Assembly (NCBI GenBank): GCA_947095535.1
Contig: OX352773.1
Span: 170,078,438-170,142,437 of the forward strand
Source: Poecilobothrus nobilitatus
Taxonomy: Eukaryota; Arthropoda; Insecta; Diptera; Dolichopodidae
Direction: 5' to 3'
Length of the DNA stretch: 64,000 nucleotides
The notes below the pieces were generated by a model that saw nothing but the letters and a program-made list of their open reading frames with translations, was not told where the DNA came from and did not search any database. A program made the translations under genes and the position numbers. Shown piece after piece: positions 52,189 through 64,000 of this stretch (its first letter is position 1; each line of letters begins with the position of its first letter).

Positions 52189-53201
52189 TTATTCAATGGC
52201 TTCATAAACGTCAGGATGTTTTTGTAAAACATGTTTCTTTAAATCAGATTTATATTTACTTCGGTGTGTACAATAACTACATTGAAGTGATGGTACAACA
52301 CCACATTCATATATTTTATGTCGTTTTAATGATCCTTTAATTTTATATGGTTTACCACATTGATCACAAACAAATGGTAATTCAGATTTAATTTTAGTAG
52401 CACTACAAACTGATGTTATAGTTATTTCTTTTGTATTATTTTTACTATCTTGTTTATCATATTTTTCTTTTGAATTTGGAAATTGTTGTGATTGATGTTG
52501 TTGTGTTTGTCTTTGTTGCTGTTGCTGCTGCTGCTGTTGCTGCTGTTGTTGTCGCTGTTGTTGAACTGGTGTTGCTGGTATTTTAAATTGTTTAACTATT
52601 GATGTTTTTGGATTTGTAATTACAATTTTTCCTTTTGTTGTAATTGATTTATGTGACTGTTGTTGATGATTAGATGTTTGAATAGATTTCATTGTTGTTT
52701 CTTTATTATATTCTTCAGGTATTGTAGATTCTTGTTCTAAATGTGTTATATCACTATATATTCCAACGTCATCAGATAAATTTGTATTACGTTCAGATTT
52801 TATATTATTATGTTGATCATTTTGATGATGTTGATGTTGTTGTTGTTGTTGCTGTTGTCTTTGTTGATGTTGATGTTGTAATTGTTGCTGTTCATGAGTT
52901 TGTAATTCATGTAATTGTTGTGGTGATATTTCTTCTATTGCCTCAATTGTATGAATTTCTTGTACCGTATAATTTGTTTTAATTTCTTTATCATGATTTT
53001 TAATTGATTGTGTTGTTAAAGTAGTACCAGTTGTTGTTGCTGTTACAGTTGGTATTAAAGTTTGTAATTGTATATTATTTTGAAGGCCAGCACTAGCTGC
53101 CATTGATGCAGGAATTTGTAATAACACAGTATGTGTTGTTTGTGGTGTAACTATAGCTGTAGAAGATGGTAATGCTTCAACTAAAGTCCATATACTATTA
53201 C
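52189..53201 (-). CDS. lola: lola alternative terminal exon, 336 residues, two zinc fingers, two polyQ tracts
   Basis: A strong acceptor (poly-T then ttag, ag at 53202-53203) precedes overhang GT and 336 codons to the stop at 52189. The exon opens NSIWTLVEALPSS; the first GTG/ATG-like codon comes only at residue 25, so the 5' 24 residues are missed by start-based callers. Glutamine/histidine-rich tracts lie at about 102-126 and 213-240, encoded by mixed CAA/CAG/CAT. Between them is an acidic Ser/Thr-rich stretch and a short basic segment (TKGKIVI). Finger 1 is C278, C281, H294, C299 (CDQCGKPY, C2HC); finger 2 is C307, C310, H323, H328. It ends DVYEAIE. PolyQ domains often act in transcriptional activation, but that role is inferred. 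Acceptor and phase match the other Lola ends. Confidence 0.92.
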
Positions 53202-54371
53202 CTAAAAAAATAAATAATTATTAATTATAAATTGCAAACATTTAAATTGTCAAATATTTTATTTTAATAAAAGAATCAAGCAAAAAACATTTTAAAATAA
53301 ATAAATATTTTAAATTTACAATAAATTTTTTTTTTTGTTTTTTTTTTTTAAATAGTGTGTCGCGAGTGTATTTAAATATTAATAATTTATATTCTAAAGC
53401 ATAAAATTTTTATTAAAGAGATAATTTTGCAAAAAAAAAAAAAAAAATAGAGAATAGATAGATATATAGATATATATTTGTTATAATTGAAAAAAGAAAT
53501 TAAAAAAAAACAAAAACAAATTATTTAAATACTTATATTTTTCCTATATATATAAATTTTGTAATATTATAATTTATAAATTAAACTCATTTATTTAAAA
53601 TTTCATATTTATATACATTTATTTCTTAACACCTTTTACAAAATAATATGACTAAATTCGTATAAAAATTGCAAAAATTTTTATTTCTTTTAATTTTTTT
53701 TTTTTTTTTTAATTCTAAGATGACAATAATTATAATATGATATTAATAAGATTCTTATTTATTAATAGCCAAAATTTGTTGTATATTATCATTTTAATTA
53801 AATGTACATATAAAATCTAATATATTATATTAATTAAAATGGTAAAATACAAAAAAAAAAAAAAAAATAGAAAATTTTATATAATTTATTTGTATTTTGT
53901 TATTTTCCGTCTTTGTTTTTATCTTTTTTTTTTTTTGTTTTTTTTGTCTTTTTTATTAATTTATAGAAATTATAGAAATATTTAGCTACAGATCACATAA
54001 ATAACAATAATAATATATATTCAAAAATAATTGATAAAAACAAGTACCACATAAATAAAATTATAATAAAATTATAAAAAAAAAAAAAAAAAAAAACAAC
54101 ATAAATTAAACTAAAAATATATCTTTTATATAATTATTATAAAAATTAAAATTAACTAGCATTTCCCAAATTGTATTAACAAATCATACAAAATGGATTT
54201 TAATATATTTTTTATTTATATGTTTTGTAAAGAAAAGAATTTATGTAGTAAATAAATTATTATTACTTTTTTTTTTTTTATTTAATTCTGTGGGATTATT
54301 TTTTTATTTTTTGGAATGATTATAGTAGTTTTTATATTATTTTGTAAATTTTTTTTTTTTGTTTTTCAAAA
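53202..54371. other. Intron / 3' flank between lola exons
   Basis: AT-rich. Contains the poly-T acceptor region of the 52189 exon at its left edge. No other signal. Confidence 0.65.
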
Positions 54372-54399
54372 TTAACTGCAATCATCATCTAAATTATCA

Positions 54400-54430
<31 letters not shown>

Positions 54431-54863
54431 TACTCGCATTATCAATTTTAATTTCACTATCAATATCAATATTATTATAAATATTATTCTGATTTAATAT
54501 ATTTCGTGTATTTAATAATAATTGATTTTGCATTAAATTATTATATTCTTCTGGATGTAATCGAGACATATGACGATATATATGATCTTTTCTTTTTGTA
54601 CGATAAACACAACAAGGACATCCAAATTTTTTCTCTTTCGAACAATAAATAACATGTTTTTTAAATTTATCTTTTGAATCATAAATTCCTTTACAACGTG
54701 GACATTCATATTCATCTTGATTAGCAAAATGAAATTGTTGTTGTTGTTGTGACGTTTGTTGCTGTTGTTGTTGATATGTTAGAAATTTTAAATTTTCATT
54801 AGCAGAAAATATTGAATGATCTGTATAATTTGTTGCCAAAAGATTCTCTAAAATTGGAAACAT

Positions 54864-54865
<2 letters not shown>
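54372..54865 (-). CDS. lola: lola alternative terminal exon, 163 residues, two zinc fingers, polyN tail
   Basis: A very long poly-T tract leads into the acceptor ag (54866-54867), then overhang AA and 163 codons to the stop at 54372. The first codon is ATG (MFPILENL), which would be an internal methionine after splicing. Q31-Q43 is an interrupted polyQ run. Finger 1 is C54, C57, H70, C74 (C2HC, only three residues between H and the last C). Finger 2 is C82, C85, H98, H103, starting CPCC. The tail is Asn/Asp-rich with a run of nine Asn near residues 147-155 and an acidic end (DDDCS). The polyN run is encoded by (AAT)n and is likely to vary in length between individuals. It sits 1.2 kb downstream in the transcript direction from the previous exon's 3' flank. 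Confidence 0.91.
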
Positions 54866-54898
<33 letters not shown>

Positions 54899-56525
54899 TA
54901 TAAAAAAAACAAAAATAAAATTAAAATTATTTTAAAAAAAAAATATACAACATTAATTTTTCTAAAACAAACTAATAACAAATCCCTCATACTTTTAAAT
55001 TTTTTATTTTTTTTTTTTTTTCTTGATTTATACATAGATATTATAAATTCAAACTTCAAAATATTCACCCAATTTTTATTAAAACACACCCTTTCCTTAA
55101 CGTAATAATTAAATTATTTTATATTCAATTTTTTTTTCCATTTAAAATTACTTTTAAATTATTCGATAGTATAAACTTTAATAACAAAAATTAAATTAAA
55201 CCATAACCTTTTTTTTGTTATATTTTATATAAATAATTTTTAAAAATATATACAAAAAAAAAAAAAATTATTTTTAATATTAACAAAATACTTGATTTTT
55301 TTTTTTTTTCATAATTTATGTATTACGCATAAACTTCAAAAAATGAACATTATAAACTAAAAAAACCGAAGAAAATCTTTTTGAATGTACATATATTTTC
55401 TTTTTAATATAAAAAAAAACCAAATTTGACAGTTTTATCCAAAAAATTGAATTATGATAATTTTCTAAAAAGTCAAAAAAATATGACATCCAACCACAAT
55501 AAATTTCATAAACATTATTGACAAATCAGTCACGAATTTTAAAAATTTTTTGATTGCCATATAAAAATTAACTTATGTATGTATTACAGCTACCAGTATA
55601 TGTTTGTATTCGATTTATGATGTTTACATTATTATTTAATTCATTTTGAATAATGTAAATAATGTACGTTGTTTTAAAATGTAAATTAGAGGAACAAAGC
55701 AAAAAAAAAAAAAAAATATTTTAAATAAATGTTTTATAATTAAATGAAAAAAATTTCAGTTTACAACAAATATTAACACATAAATGTCAGCAAATATCAA
55801 TACATAATCGTTCCCGTTTAAAAATACTTATATATACTTGAATTAATTGAAACATAAATAATTTTCTCCATAAAACATTAAAAATTGAATTTGTAAATAT
55901 TTAATATTATTTTAAATTTTGTAAAAATGCATATATTATCTTTATAAAACATAAAAGAGTTTGAAAATGTTTTGTACATGTATATATGTTTCCCTTTAAA
56001 CTGTATGTACTTTAAGATAATTTATTTTTGTATTTTTTTTTTTTTTTTATCATTTCAATTTTTAATTTTACGGGCATTAAAAACTTAAATATAATTATTA
56101 AATATTTAAAAAAAAAAAATTAATATATTAATATTAAGTATTATTTAATTTTTTTTTTCTATGCATTATACTTAATTGAAAATAATTTTAAATGTAGATG
56201 TAAATTAAAGTACATATATGTAAAAAAATAAAAAAGTATACAAAATTAAAAAAAAAACTTAAAAATATAATTAAAATTTAAAATTAATTAATTATAAATT
56301 AAATTTATCACAATTATTAAAATGATGATGTCTAGAAAACAAAAAAAAAAATAAATAAATAAATAAATTTATTTAATATTTTGGTTTTTTGTTTTTTTTT
56401 TTTTAATTAATTTAATTTTTTTTTATATATTTGTATATATATATGTATATAAATATTTCTTATTATTAAATTATCACAAAGTTATATGATACCGTAAATA
56501 AATTAAATTATTTTTAATATTTATT
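54866..56525. other. Intron / 3' flank between lola exons
   Basis: Begins with an A run of more than 25 bases on the plus strand, the polypyrimidine tract of the 54372 exon. Lys-rich and Phe-rich frames over it are artefacts. Confidence 0.65.
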
Positions 56526-56806
56526 TTATTTAATTTTATTACTCAATGTTTCAACACTTATTATTTTTAAATTTATATATTCATTCGATTCTATATTTAA
56601 TTTTTTATGTCGTTCTATATGTTTTCGTAAATTTCTTCTTTGTGTTACTATTTTTGGACAAAATGGACATTTTGCACCCAAACCACATTCTTTCATATGA
56701 CTTCGAAAACCATTCATTTTTTTATATTTAACACTGCATCTTGGACAAATGTATCTTATGGTACCATCATCCATATATATTATTTTCGGTTCATGAAATT
56801 CCATAT
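56526..56806 (-). CDS. lola: lola alternative terminal exon, 92 residues, two zinc fingers
   Basis: The acceptor is attttcag (ag at 56807-56808), followed by overhang AT and 92 codons to the stop at 56526. The exon starts at an internal ATG (MEFHEPK). A short acidic leader leads into finger 1, C20, C23, H36, C40 (C2HC), and after five residues finger 2, C46, C49, H62, H66. The tail is charged and ends NKIK. This is the first certain zinc-finger exon met in transcription order in the window and has one of the shortest leaders. The two-base overhang is shared with all other Lola variable exons, so it can splice to the same common exon, expected beyond 64000. No BTB or shared-exon coding sequence is visible between it and the right edge. 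Confidence 0.91.
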
Positions 56807-58334
56807 CTGAAAATATTATTTTTTATGTTATTAATTATGTTAAACTTTAAATTATTTAAATTGAAATTATTTATTGAAAAGATATTTTTTAGTAAGAAAT
56901 TAAAGAATAGCAAATTTTAATTTTAAAATTATTATTTTCTTTTTTTTTTTTATTTTATTTTTATTTAACATAATTTTTTTAATTTTTACATTTTAAATTT
57001 TTTTTTTTTTGAACTTTTGAGATAAATTAAATTAAATATTAAGGGAAAAACATATTATGTATATTTTTTTTTTTTTTTACAATTTAAGATAATTAATTAA
57101 ATTTATTAATTAATATATTACAGCATAGAAATTAAATATTTTTATAATTAAAAAAAAAAAAAAAAAAAACTAATTCTATTTTAATTAATATTACGTATAT
57201 AAAATGTTTTTAATTTTTTAATTTTTTTTTTTTTTTTGTAATAGTAAATATTCAATTTGTAATAGATAATTATTTTTTGATTAGTATAACTGTTATAAGG
57301 ACTTAAGGACATTGTAAAAAGAATATTTCATTCTATAATGTTTTAAAATCATATGTTTTAAAATTAAAAAAAATTAAATTAATTATTTTTATAAATATTG
57401 CCAATAATTTATCTTTTATCAATTTATCTTTCTCAATCTCCATTCATTTATTATTAATAATTAAAAACATAATCGAAATAATTATTTTTATGTAAATTTT
57501 CTTACCACAGTATTTCAACCACAATTATAGAAAATTTTTTAATTTAATTTTAATATGAAACATTTTAACATGAAATTATCTTTATTTTATTTTTCTGTTA
57601 ATTTCAGATTATAATAAAAAATGATTAGAGATGAAAATTAAAATAAAAAATTGTTACAGTTCATTAAATTATTGTACCTAAGGTATTAAAAAAAAAAAAA
57701 CAAAAATATATTGTCGTTTGCAATGATATCCGAGAAGAATAAGTGAATAAAATTAATACAATATTCAAAATATAAAATTTTTATGATTCAGATAATTAAT
57801 CCTTTCTGATCGAAATTTTGCTAAATTTTATTACTTTATGTATATAAATAATAAATTATAGATATATATATATATATACATATATATATTTATATCATAT
57901 ATCGTCCGAATACGGAGTATAGTAAAATTTCTCTGTAATTTTTTTTTTTTTTTTTTAAATAATTTATATATGAACATAAATCGGATTTGATATAAAATTT
58001 TGTCAAATTATCTCATCCATTATATTTCCAGAAATGTTATCATGTCCTGAGATTCATAGAAAAAATTTTAAATTAGTAATTAAACTTTTTTAATTAATTA
58101 TTTTTTTACTAATAATATTTATTGTCTACATAAAATACTAACCTATATTATTAATCAATGATAAAATGTATATTATGTACTCATGAATGCAACTTTCAAA
58201 CCATATTTATAAATAAAACTTTACAATTAAAAGTAACTTTTCTTTTAATGGTAATTTTTTGATTTAATAATCAAGAATTAATTTCCTGCTACCTTTATTT
58301 AAATGCAATATTTCATAATTCATAATACAATGGT
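56807..58334. other. Intron upstream of the 56526 exon
   Basis: AT-rich, with a (TA)n microsatellite near 57861-57876. No coding signal seen. Confidence 0.6.
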
Positions 58335-58366
58335 TCAATATTGACTGGCTGGTTGGCTGGCTGGTA
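58335..58366 (-). CDS. Possible zinc-finger-less lola mini terminal exon (speculative)
   Basis: On the minus strand a T-rich tract ends in the acceptor gttattacag (ag at 58367-58368). In the phase used by every lola exon here (two-base overhang, then codons) it reads PASQPASQY and then TGA. A poly(A) signal AATAAA (minus strand, 58294-58299) follows 36 bases later. If real, it would give a Lola protein with the BTB region and no DNA-binding finger. Against it, the peptide is encoded by a (CCAG/CCAA)n simple repeat, the overhang is TA where the others have AT, AA or GT, and AATAAA is common in DNA this AT-rich. A simple-repeat patch is the main alternative. Confidence 0.2.
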
Positions 58367-58368
58367 CT

Positions 58369-58904
58369 GTAATAACAAACAAAAAAATAAAAATAAAAAT
58401 TATATTAATATAAAATAAATAATACAAACCTAAAGATCAAAATTTGTAGATAAAACCAAACAACATTCTGCCAATATTATTAATCTAAAAAGAAATTAAA
58501 AAAAAAAAAATTTATATATTAGTAAAGAAGAAAATAAAAAATATTGTTTTTTGTCCAGAATTATGAAAGCTGATCATAAAAAAAAAATGGAAATAAAGAG
58601 GAATTTTTAAAAGGAAAATGTAGTATGTATACAAAAATTTATAAAAATTTTTGAAAATAAATTAAAACTAACTTTTTTTTTTTTATTTTTTTTATTTTTA
58701 TAATTTTTTTTTTTTATTTATATTTTTTTTCTTTCTTTTGTTTTATTTTATATGATTTCAAATTATAATTTTTAGTGAATTGATTCATTTTCGTTTTTTT
58801 TTATTTTTAATTTTACATGATATATTTATTTAAATTATTACTTTTCTTTTGTTTTTTTTTTTTTTAAACTTAAATTAATATTTTTTAAAATATTTTAAAT
58901 AATT

Positions 58905-58935
<31 letters not shown>

Positions 58936-59364
58936 AAAAAAGAAAACAGTAATATGCACTTTTAAAAAAAAAAGATACAAAACAATTAAATGATTTCGAA
59001 ATTTTATTAGTAATTAAAATTAATTTGTAAATCAAAATATGTGATCATAAAATTTAAATTTATAACATTTTATATGTATATATATATAATAATATGTATA
59101 ATGACAAAAAAAAATATATATATATACATATTATATTTTTAATTTTTTTAAAAATGTTTTTTTTTTGTATAAATAAGTAATTTTTTAATTTGTTAAACGA
59201 TAAAATTAAATATAGATATTTTTAAAATATTTTGTTTAATTATTTATTTTTTAAGAAAAAGAAAAATATAAAAATATTGAATTAATAAAAGTGCATTTAA
59301 AAAATTATAGATATATATTATATATATATTTTTATTTATAAAATTTACTGATATACATTTAGTG

Positions 59365-59396
<32 letters not shown>

Positions 59397-62300
59397 TTAA
59401 CAAAGTGATGTTTAAGATTCTTTTTTTTTTTTTTATTTCAAGATTTTCATTTTTTTTTTTATATTTTTGCTTTATTTTAGATTAAAAATTGTAACATGTA
59501 CAAAAATTAATTAGACATTAATTTGAAATTAGTACAAAAAAAAAAAAAAAAGATAATATAACAATTAATTATCAAAAATTTAAAATAAGATTTAAAAAAA
59601 CAAAAACAATTTTTATTACAGAAAAATAAAAAATAACGAAAAAAAAAAAATTTTTTTTATTGTTAATAAAAAAAAAAAAAAAAAAAATAAAATTAAAATA
59701 ACAGCCCTTTTACCTTTAAAGTTATTTTTTTTTTTTTTTTTGTTTTTACTTTATAAATATTTGAATTAAAATGTTATTTAATAGATCAATGTTCTTGACT
59801 TATTTTTAAAATTTGATTTTTTTTTTTTTTTTTTTTTTTTAATTTTAATTACATTTAAGTAATTAATTAATTCTGAATTAAAAATGTTTTTTTTTTCTTT
59901 GTTGAAAATTATTTTCTTTTAATGTTTAAAGTTCACACATAATTTTAAGAGATCAAATTAATATTTTTTCAAATATATATATTTATATTTTATTTTTTTT
60001 ATTTTTTGGTTTTTACTTATTTTAATTTTTTTTTTTTTCTTTTTTGTTGAATAAGTTTATTTTGTATTATACATATATATATATATATATATTTATTTAT
60101 TTTTTATAAAATTAATGTGCAAAATAAAAATTGTTAATATATAATGTGATAACATTTTAATACAAATACATTAATAATATTTATGCGCAAGTTAATTATA
60201 AAAGTTTTATTATATAAATAAGAAAAAAAAAAATTATAATCATTGCGCATAAATTTTTTTTTACTTTTTTTTTATAACATTAAGAAATAATAATAATAAT
60301 TAATAATAATATGTTAAATGATAGTGCGTTCATATCTATTAAACAAAAAAAAAAAAAAAAAAATCATTTAGAAGCATTTTTATATTTATATATAGGTAAC
60401 ATTTATATATTATATGTACATACATATTATATATTATTTTACTGGTTATTAATGTTCTTTGTTTTTTTTTATAAAATTAAATATATTGGAAATTTTTTTA
60501 ATATCTTTGAAAATCACTCAATTTTACTTGTTTATATATTATTTTATCGTGAATTAATAAAAGTAATACAAATTTTGAAGAATTTATTCAAAAAATTCTG
60601 CGATTAATATTTTATTTTTTTATTTTTAATAATATGATAACATTAAAAAAAAAAATTAATTGATACAACATTGAAACTTGTAAGAAAAAAAAGAAAAAGA
60701 ACAATAATAAATTAAATCAGTAATAGAATATTTTTTAGCTATTTAAAAATATAATAAATTTAGGTATAGATAAATATAGTCAAAATGATTATGCAAAAGT
60801 TGACTATATTTTTTTTTTTTTTCATAAATTGACTAAAAAAATTTCAAAATTGTTATTGATGTTAAAAGAAAAAATGTATCTTATGATATACATTTTAACA
60901 TTTTTTCCTGCTAAAGATTATATTCTATCACTGATCCAGAAATTATAATTTACATTTTCTCCATAATAAAGTTTATTTTATTTATTCATTTTTATTAAAA
61001 TACTCTAAATTATTTATTTTTATTCTGGGTTAACAATAATTTATTCTGTGCTTCTAATTTTTTTTTTTTTTTTTTCTTCTAATCTTTTAATATTTTTTTT
61101 TTTTTTAAATTTAATTTTTCATTGTATTTTAAATATTTTTTTTTTATGAACTATTTATTTTATTATGTAAAACAAATTAAATTTGTTAATTAATAATTAT
61201 TTATAACAATCACAAATAATCACATCAAAATTTTCATTCACAGCTCCATTGTTACAAAGAATTTATTTAAAAAAAAAAAAAAAAACAAGAAAAAAAATGT
61301 TTTTTTTTTTCCATTTAATTTTTTTTTTTTTTTTTTCTTTTTGTTTGTTATACTACATGTATCTTGGAAAAATTTTATCTCTCCACTTTAACAATTTTAT
61401 GTTTATTTTTCTATAATTTAAATAAATTTTTTCTGCTTTTTCTTGTTTTACATATTTTTTAAACAAAAAAATTTTTTTCACATGCTTAATTAAATTAATA
61501 TTTTTCTTTGAAATTGTTTGAAGGAAAAAAAAAAAAAAAAACAAAAATGTTTAAAAATTTTTAAAAATTTTTTCATACTATCCCAACACAACATTGTTTC
61601 ATTGTTTACAAATTAATAAAATTAGATTTAAAAGATATAATATTTATTATATTAATTTTAGAAGTTGTTATAAAAAATTAAAAAAACATAAAATATTTTA
61701 ATTCATATGAATTCATTTTATTAAAATAAAATAAATGGGGACAAAAAAGTTATTTTTATTTATTAAATATGAAAAAGCAATAAAATATTTATTTTAATTT
61801 TTTTTTCTTTTTCCTATTAAAGCAATTGATTGTTCAAAAACAGATATTAAGTTAATAAAAGTATATATAAGTTAAAATATAAAAATATTAATAGTCAAAA
61901 ATATTTGATAAAATATTTTCAGAAATATAAATTTATTATCAAAGGCAAGCAAAAATTTTAAAATATGAAAAAGAAAATGAATTTACATATTTAATAATAT
62001 CGCATTTGCATAATTTACATTTTTCATAATAAAGAAACATTTTTTTTTTTTTTTTGTTTAATTTTTATTTATCAATTTATACAATTTATTTAACTCAATA
62101 TCTATTTTAATTTTAAAATTAAAAAAAAAAAAAAAAATTATGAAAATTTGACGTTGAAAATATTGTAAAATAGACCTTTTGAAATTTTTGTTTTTTTTTT
62201 TTTTTTAATTTTTATTTTGTATTAATTATTTAAAAAAATTAACTAAAAATAATAAATTTAGTCACAGTAATAATAATATATATATATTATAATATAAAAC

Positions 62301-64000
62301 TAAATTAATATGTAACATTTTTTTTTTGTTTAAATAAGAATGATAATATTAAAATAATTAATAATAATATTTATATTTTATAAATATAAGATTAATAAAA
62401 CAAAAATTTGTTTCTTTTTTTTTTTTTTTAATGTTAAATCTAATCAAATATTAACTTAAAATAATAATAATAATAATAAAAACAAAAAAAATATATAATT
62501 CTAATTTTGATGTGAAAAATAAGATATTAATAATAATTAATAATAATTGTTTTTTTGTTTTTTATTTGTAAATATATTTATTTTTTTGTTTATTTAAGAT
62601 TTCTTAAATTTAAATTATACATGACATGTAAATATAAATTATATTTTATGTTTTAATATTAATTAATCATTTAAATATAATATTAAAATTTAAAAATTAT
62701 ATATAATAATTAATTTTATTTTTACTATATGAAAAAAAAAAAAAAAAAATAAAACTTTTTTCAATAAAAATTTTAAGTGTGAATTTGATTTAAATATTTT
62801 TTTTTTTCCATCTTATCTTTGTTTTATATCAAACATACATATATTATATAACTTATATTTTTATTATTTTTATTTTATTATTTTATAATTTTAGTATAAC
62901 AGATTATAATAATATACACATATATATATTTTTTTTGTATATTAATATACAAATTTTTATTAATTTTTTTCTTTTTAAATATAATTATAAAGTTTAAAAT
63001 ATATAAATGTATAAATTAAATTTTCATTTTATATAAAAACAAGGTACTCATAAAAAAAAATCTTTTCTACTAAATACTAAGTTGTTCAGTGAAATATCGG
63101 ATTTGGTTTGAATTTTTTAATTTGTTTTTTTTTCCACCATTATTTTTCCCTTTTTTTAAATTTTAGTGACTAGTTTTTATTTAAAAAAAAAAAAAATTTA
63201 TAACTTATAAAATAAATAACTATGATTTTTTTTTCGTTTTATTTTTTTTTTTATTAATTATTATTATTATTATTATTTTTAATATTGTATTTTCCACAAA
63301 TATGTTAAAAACAAAAAATTTTTTTAATAAATACTGAAATTTTTCTTCTTGCAACAATGAAAACAAAATAATAATGCCAATTATTTTTTAGTGTTTTAGT
63401 GTTTTATTTTATTTTTTTTTTTGTTTTTTTAATAAGCTTTTTTAAGTTAAAATGATCCGAAATTTCTTAAACTGAACAATAACATTCGTATTTCAACTTT
63501 CATTTTATCATAATATAAAAAGAAAAAATTAATGTTGAGAACAAAATAAATAATATTTCTTAAAAAAAAAATAAAATAAAATTTTTTAAAACATTTAATG
63601 TTTAAAAAAAAAATCATGAAAAATAAATATTTAAAGCATATATATTCATATATATATACTATATTATTAGATATTATATTTAAATAAATATATATAGAAG
63701 GATTTTTTGAAACAATTTATTTAAATAAAGTTTTTTTTTTTATTTTATACATTTCTATTTTATAATTAAGACTTTAAAATAAACGAATCGAGTTCGAAAA
63801 AAATTAACAGATATAATATTTAAGAATAAGATACCTACTGAAATTACAGCCATAGGAAATGGTACTGTATTGCTATAAAAGAAATTTAATATAAGATCAA
63901 ATCTGATCAAATGTATCTCAGTTCTGCCAAAAATAAAACAAACAAAAATGTCAATTAACATTTTCATCGTTTAAAAGTTTTCTATTAATAAATTAATCTT
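58369..64000. other. Gene-free AT-rich right arm
   Basis: No zinc-finger or BTB coding signal on either strand. Poly-T runs exceed 30 bases near 59368-59394. The 63770-63960 segment is slightly less AT-rich but has no recognisable product. It is presumably intron of lola leading to shared exons beyond the window. Confidence 0.6.

Noticed and set aside
52743..52982. Plus-strand 79-codon Val/Asp-rich frame
   Set aside because: Antisense of the polyQ tract in the 52189 exon.
54799..55105. Long frames on both strands with poly-Lys or poly-Phe
   Set aside because: Generated by a long poly-A/T tract before the 54372 exon.
58294..58299. AATAAA-type signals as evidence for specific 3' ends
   Set aside because: The hexamer occurs very often in DNA of this composition, so no terminator or poly(A) site was called from it alone.
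63755..63967. Minus-strand 70-codon frame near the right edge
   Set aside because: No recognisable domain and not in finger form; could be anything in intron.

Overview
This window looks like nuclear DNA from an insect, probably an AT-rich dipteran. By eye A+T exceeds 80%, with dense homopolymer A/T runs, (TA)n microsatellites and many small inverted-repeat DNA transposons. The clear coding content is seven terminal exons on the minus strand. Each has a T-rich acceptor ending in AG, a two-base overhang, and an open frame running to a stop. Nearly all encode a Lola-style zinc-finger pair: a first finger of C-x2-C-x12-H-x3-5-C type followed by a classic C2H2 finger. Seven such exons in tandem in the same splice phase are the signature of longitudinals lacking (lola). 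That gene encodes BTB/POZ transcription factors whose shared 5' exons are joined, in Drosophila by cis- and trans-splicing, to one of many alternative 3' exons. The shared BTB exons are not visible here and should lie beyond base 64000.

Layout in lola transcription order (right to left): a possible zinc-finger-less mini-exon at 58335-58366 (speculative); two-finger exons ending at 56526, 54372, 52189 and 49028; a single-finger exon at 45128-46035; an 87-residue two-finger exon at 40530-40795 with no internal start codon; then, after a 13.4-kb gap, a very large (631-residue) two-finger exon at 25194-27091. The exons carry polyQ, polyN, Gly/Ser-rich and acidic low-complexity segments, and every variant would keep the same BTB domain while changing DNA specificity.

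The 1-25 kb arm and the 27-40 kb gap hold mainly decayed mobile DNA: a tRNA-derived SINE with an 8-bp target duplication nested inside a terminal-inverted-repeat (TIR) element; MITEs with TA target duplications at 15.6-16.4 and 34.9-35.2 kb; long-TIR foldback elements at 10.0-13.0, 13.3-14.1 and 18.8-20.0 kb; further MITEs at 31.7-32.5 and 34.2-34.5 kb; and two copies of a MITE family at 38.9-39.3 and 43.1-43.4 kb. Tandem duplications lie at 1.6-2.4, 3.2-3.6 and 21.5-21.7 kb. At the extreme left (0.85-1.12 kb, plus strand) is an open frame ending in a serpin-like C-terminal signature, with weaker serpin-like scraps nearby, so a degraded or unusual serpin may sit beside lola.

Identifications rest on reading motifs and repeats directly. 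No similarity search was possible, so matching particular exons to named Drosophila isoforms was not attempted.
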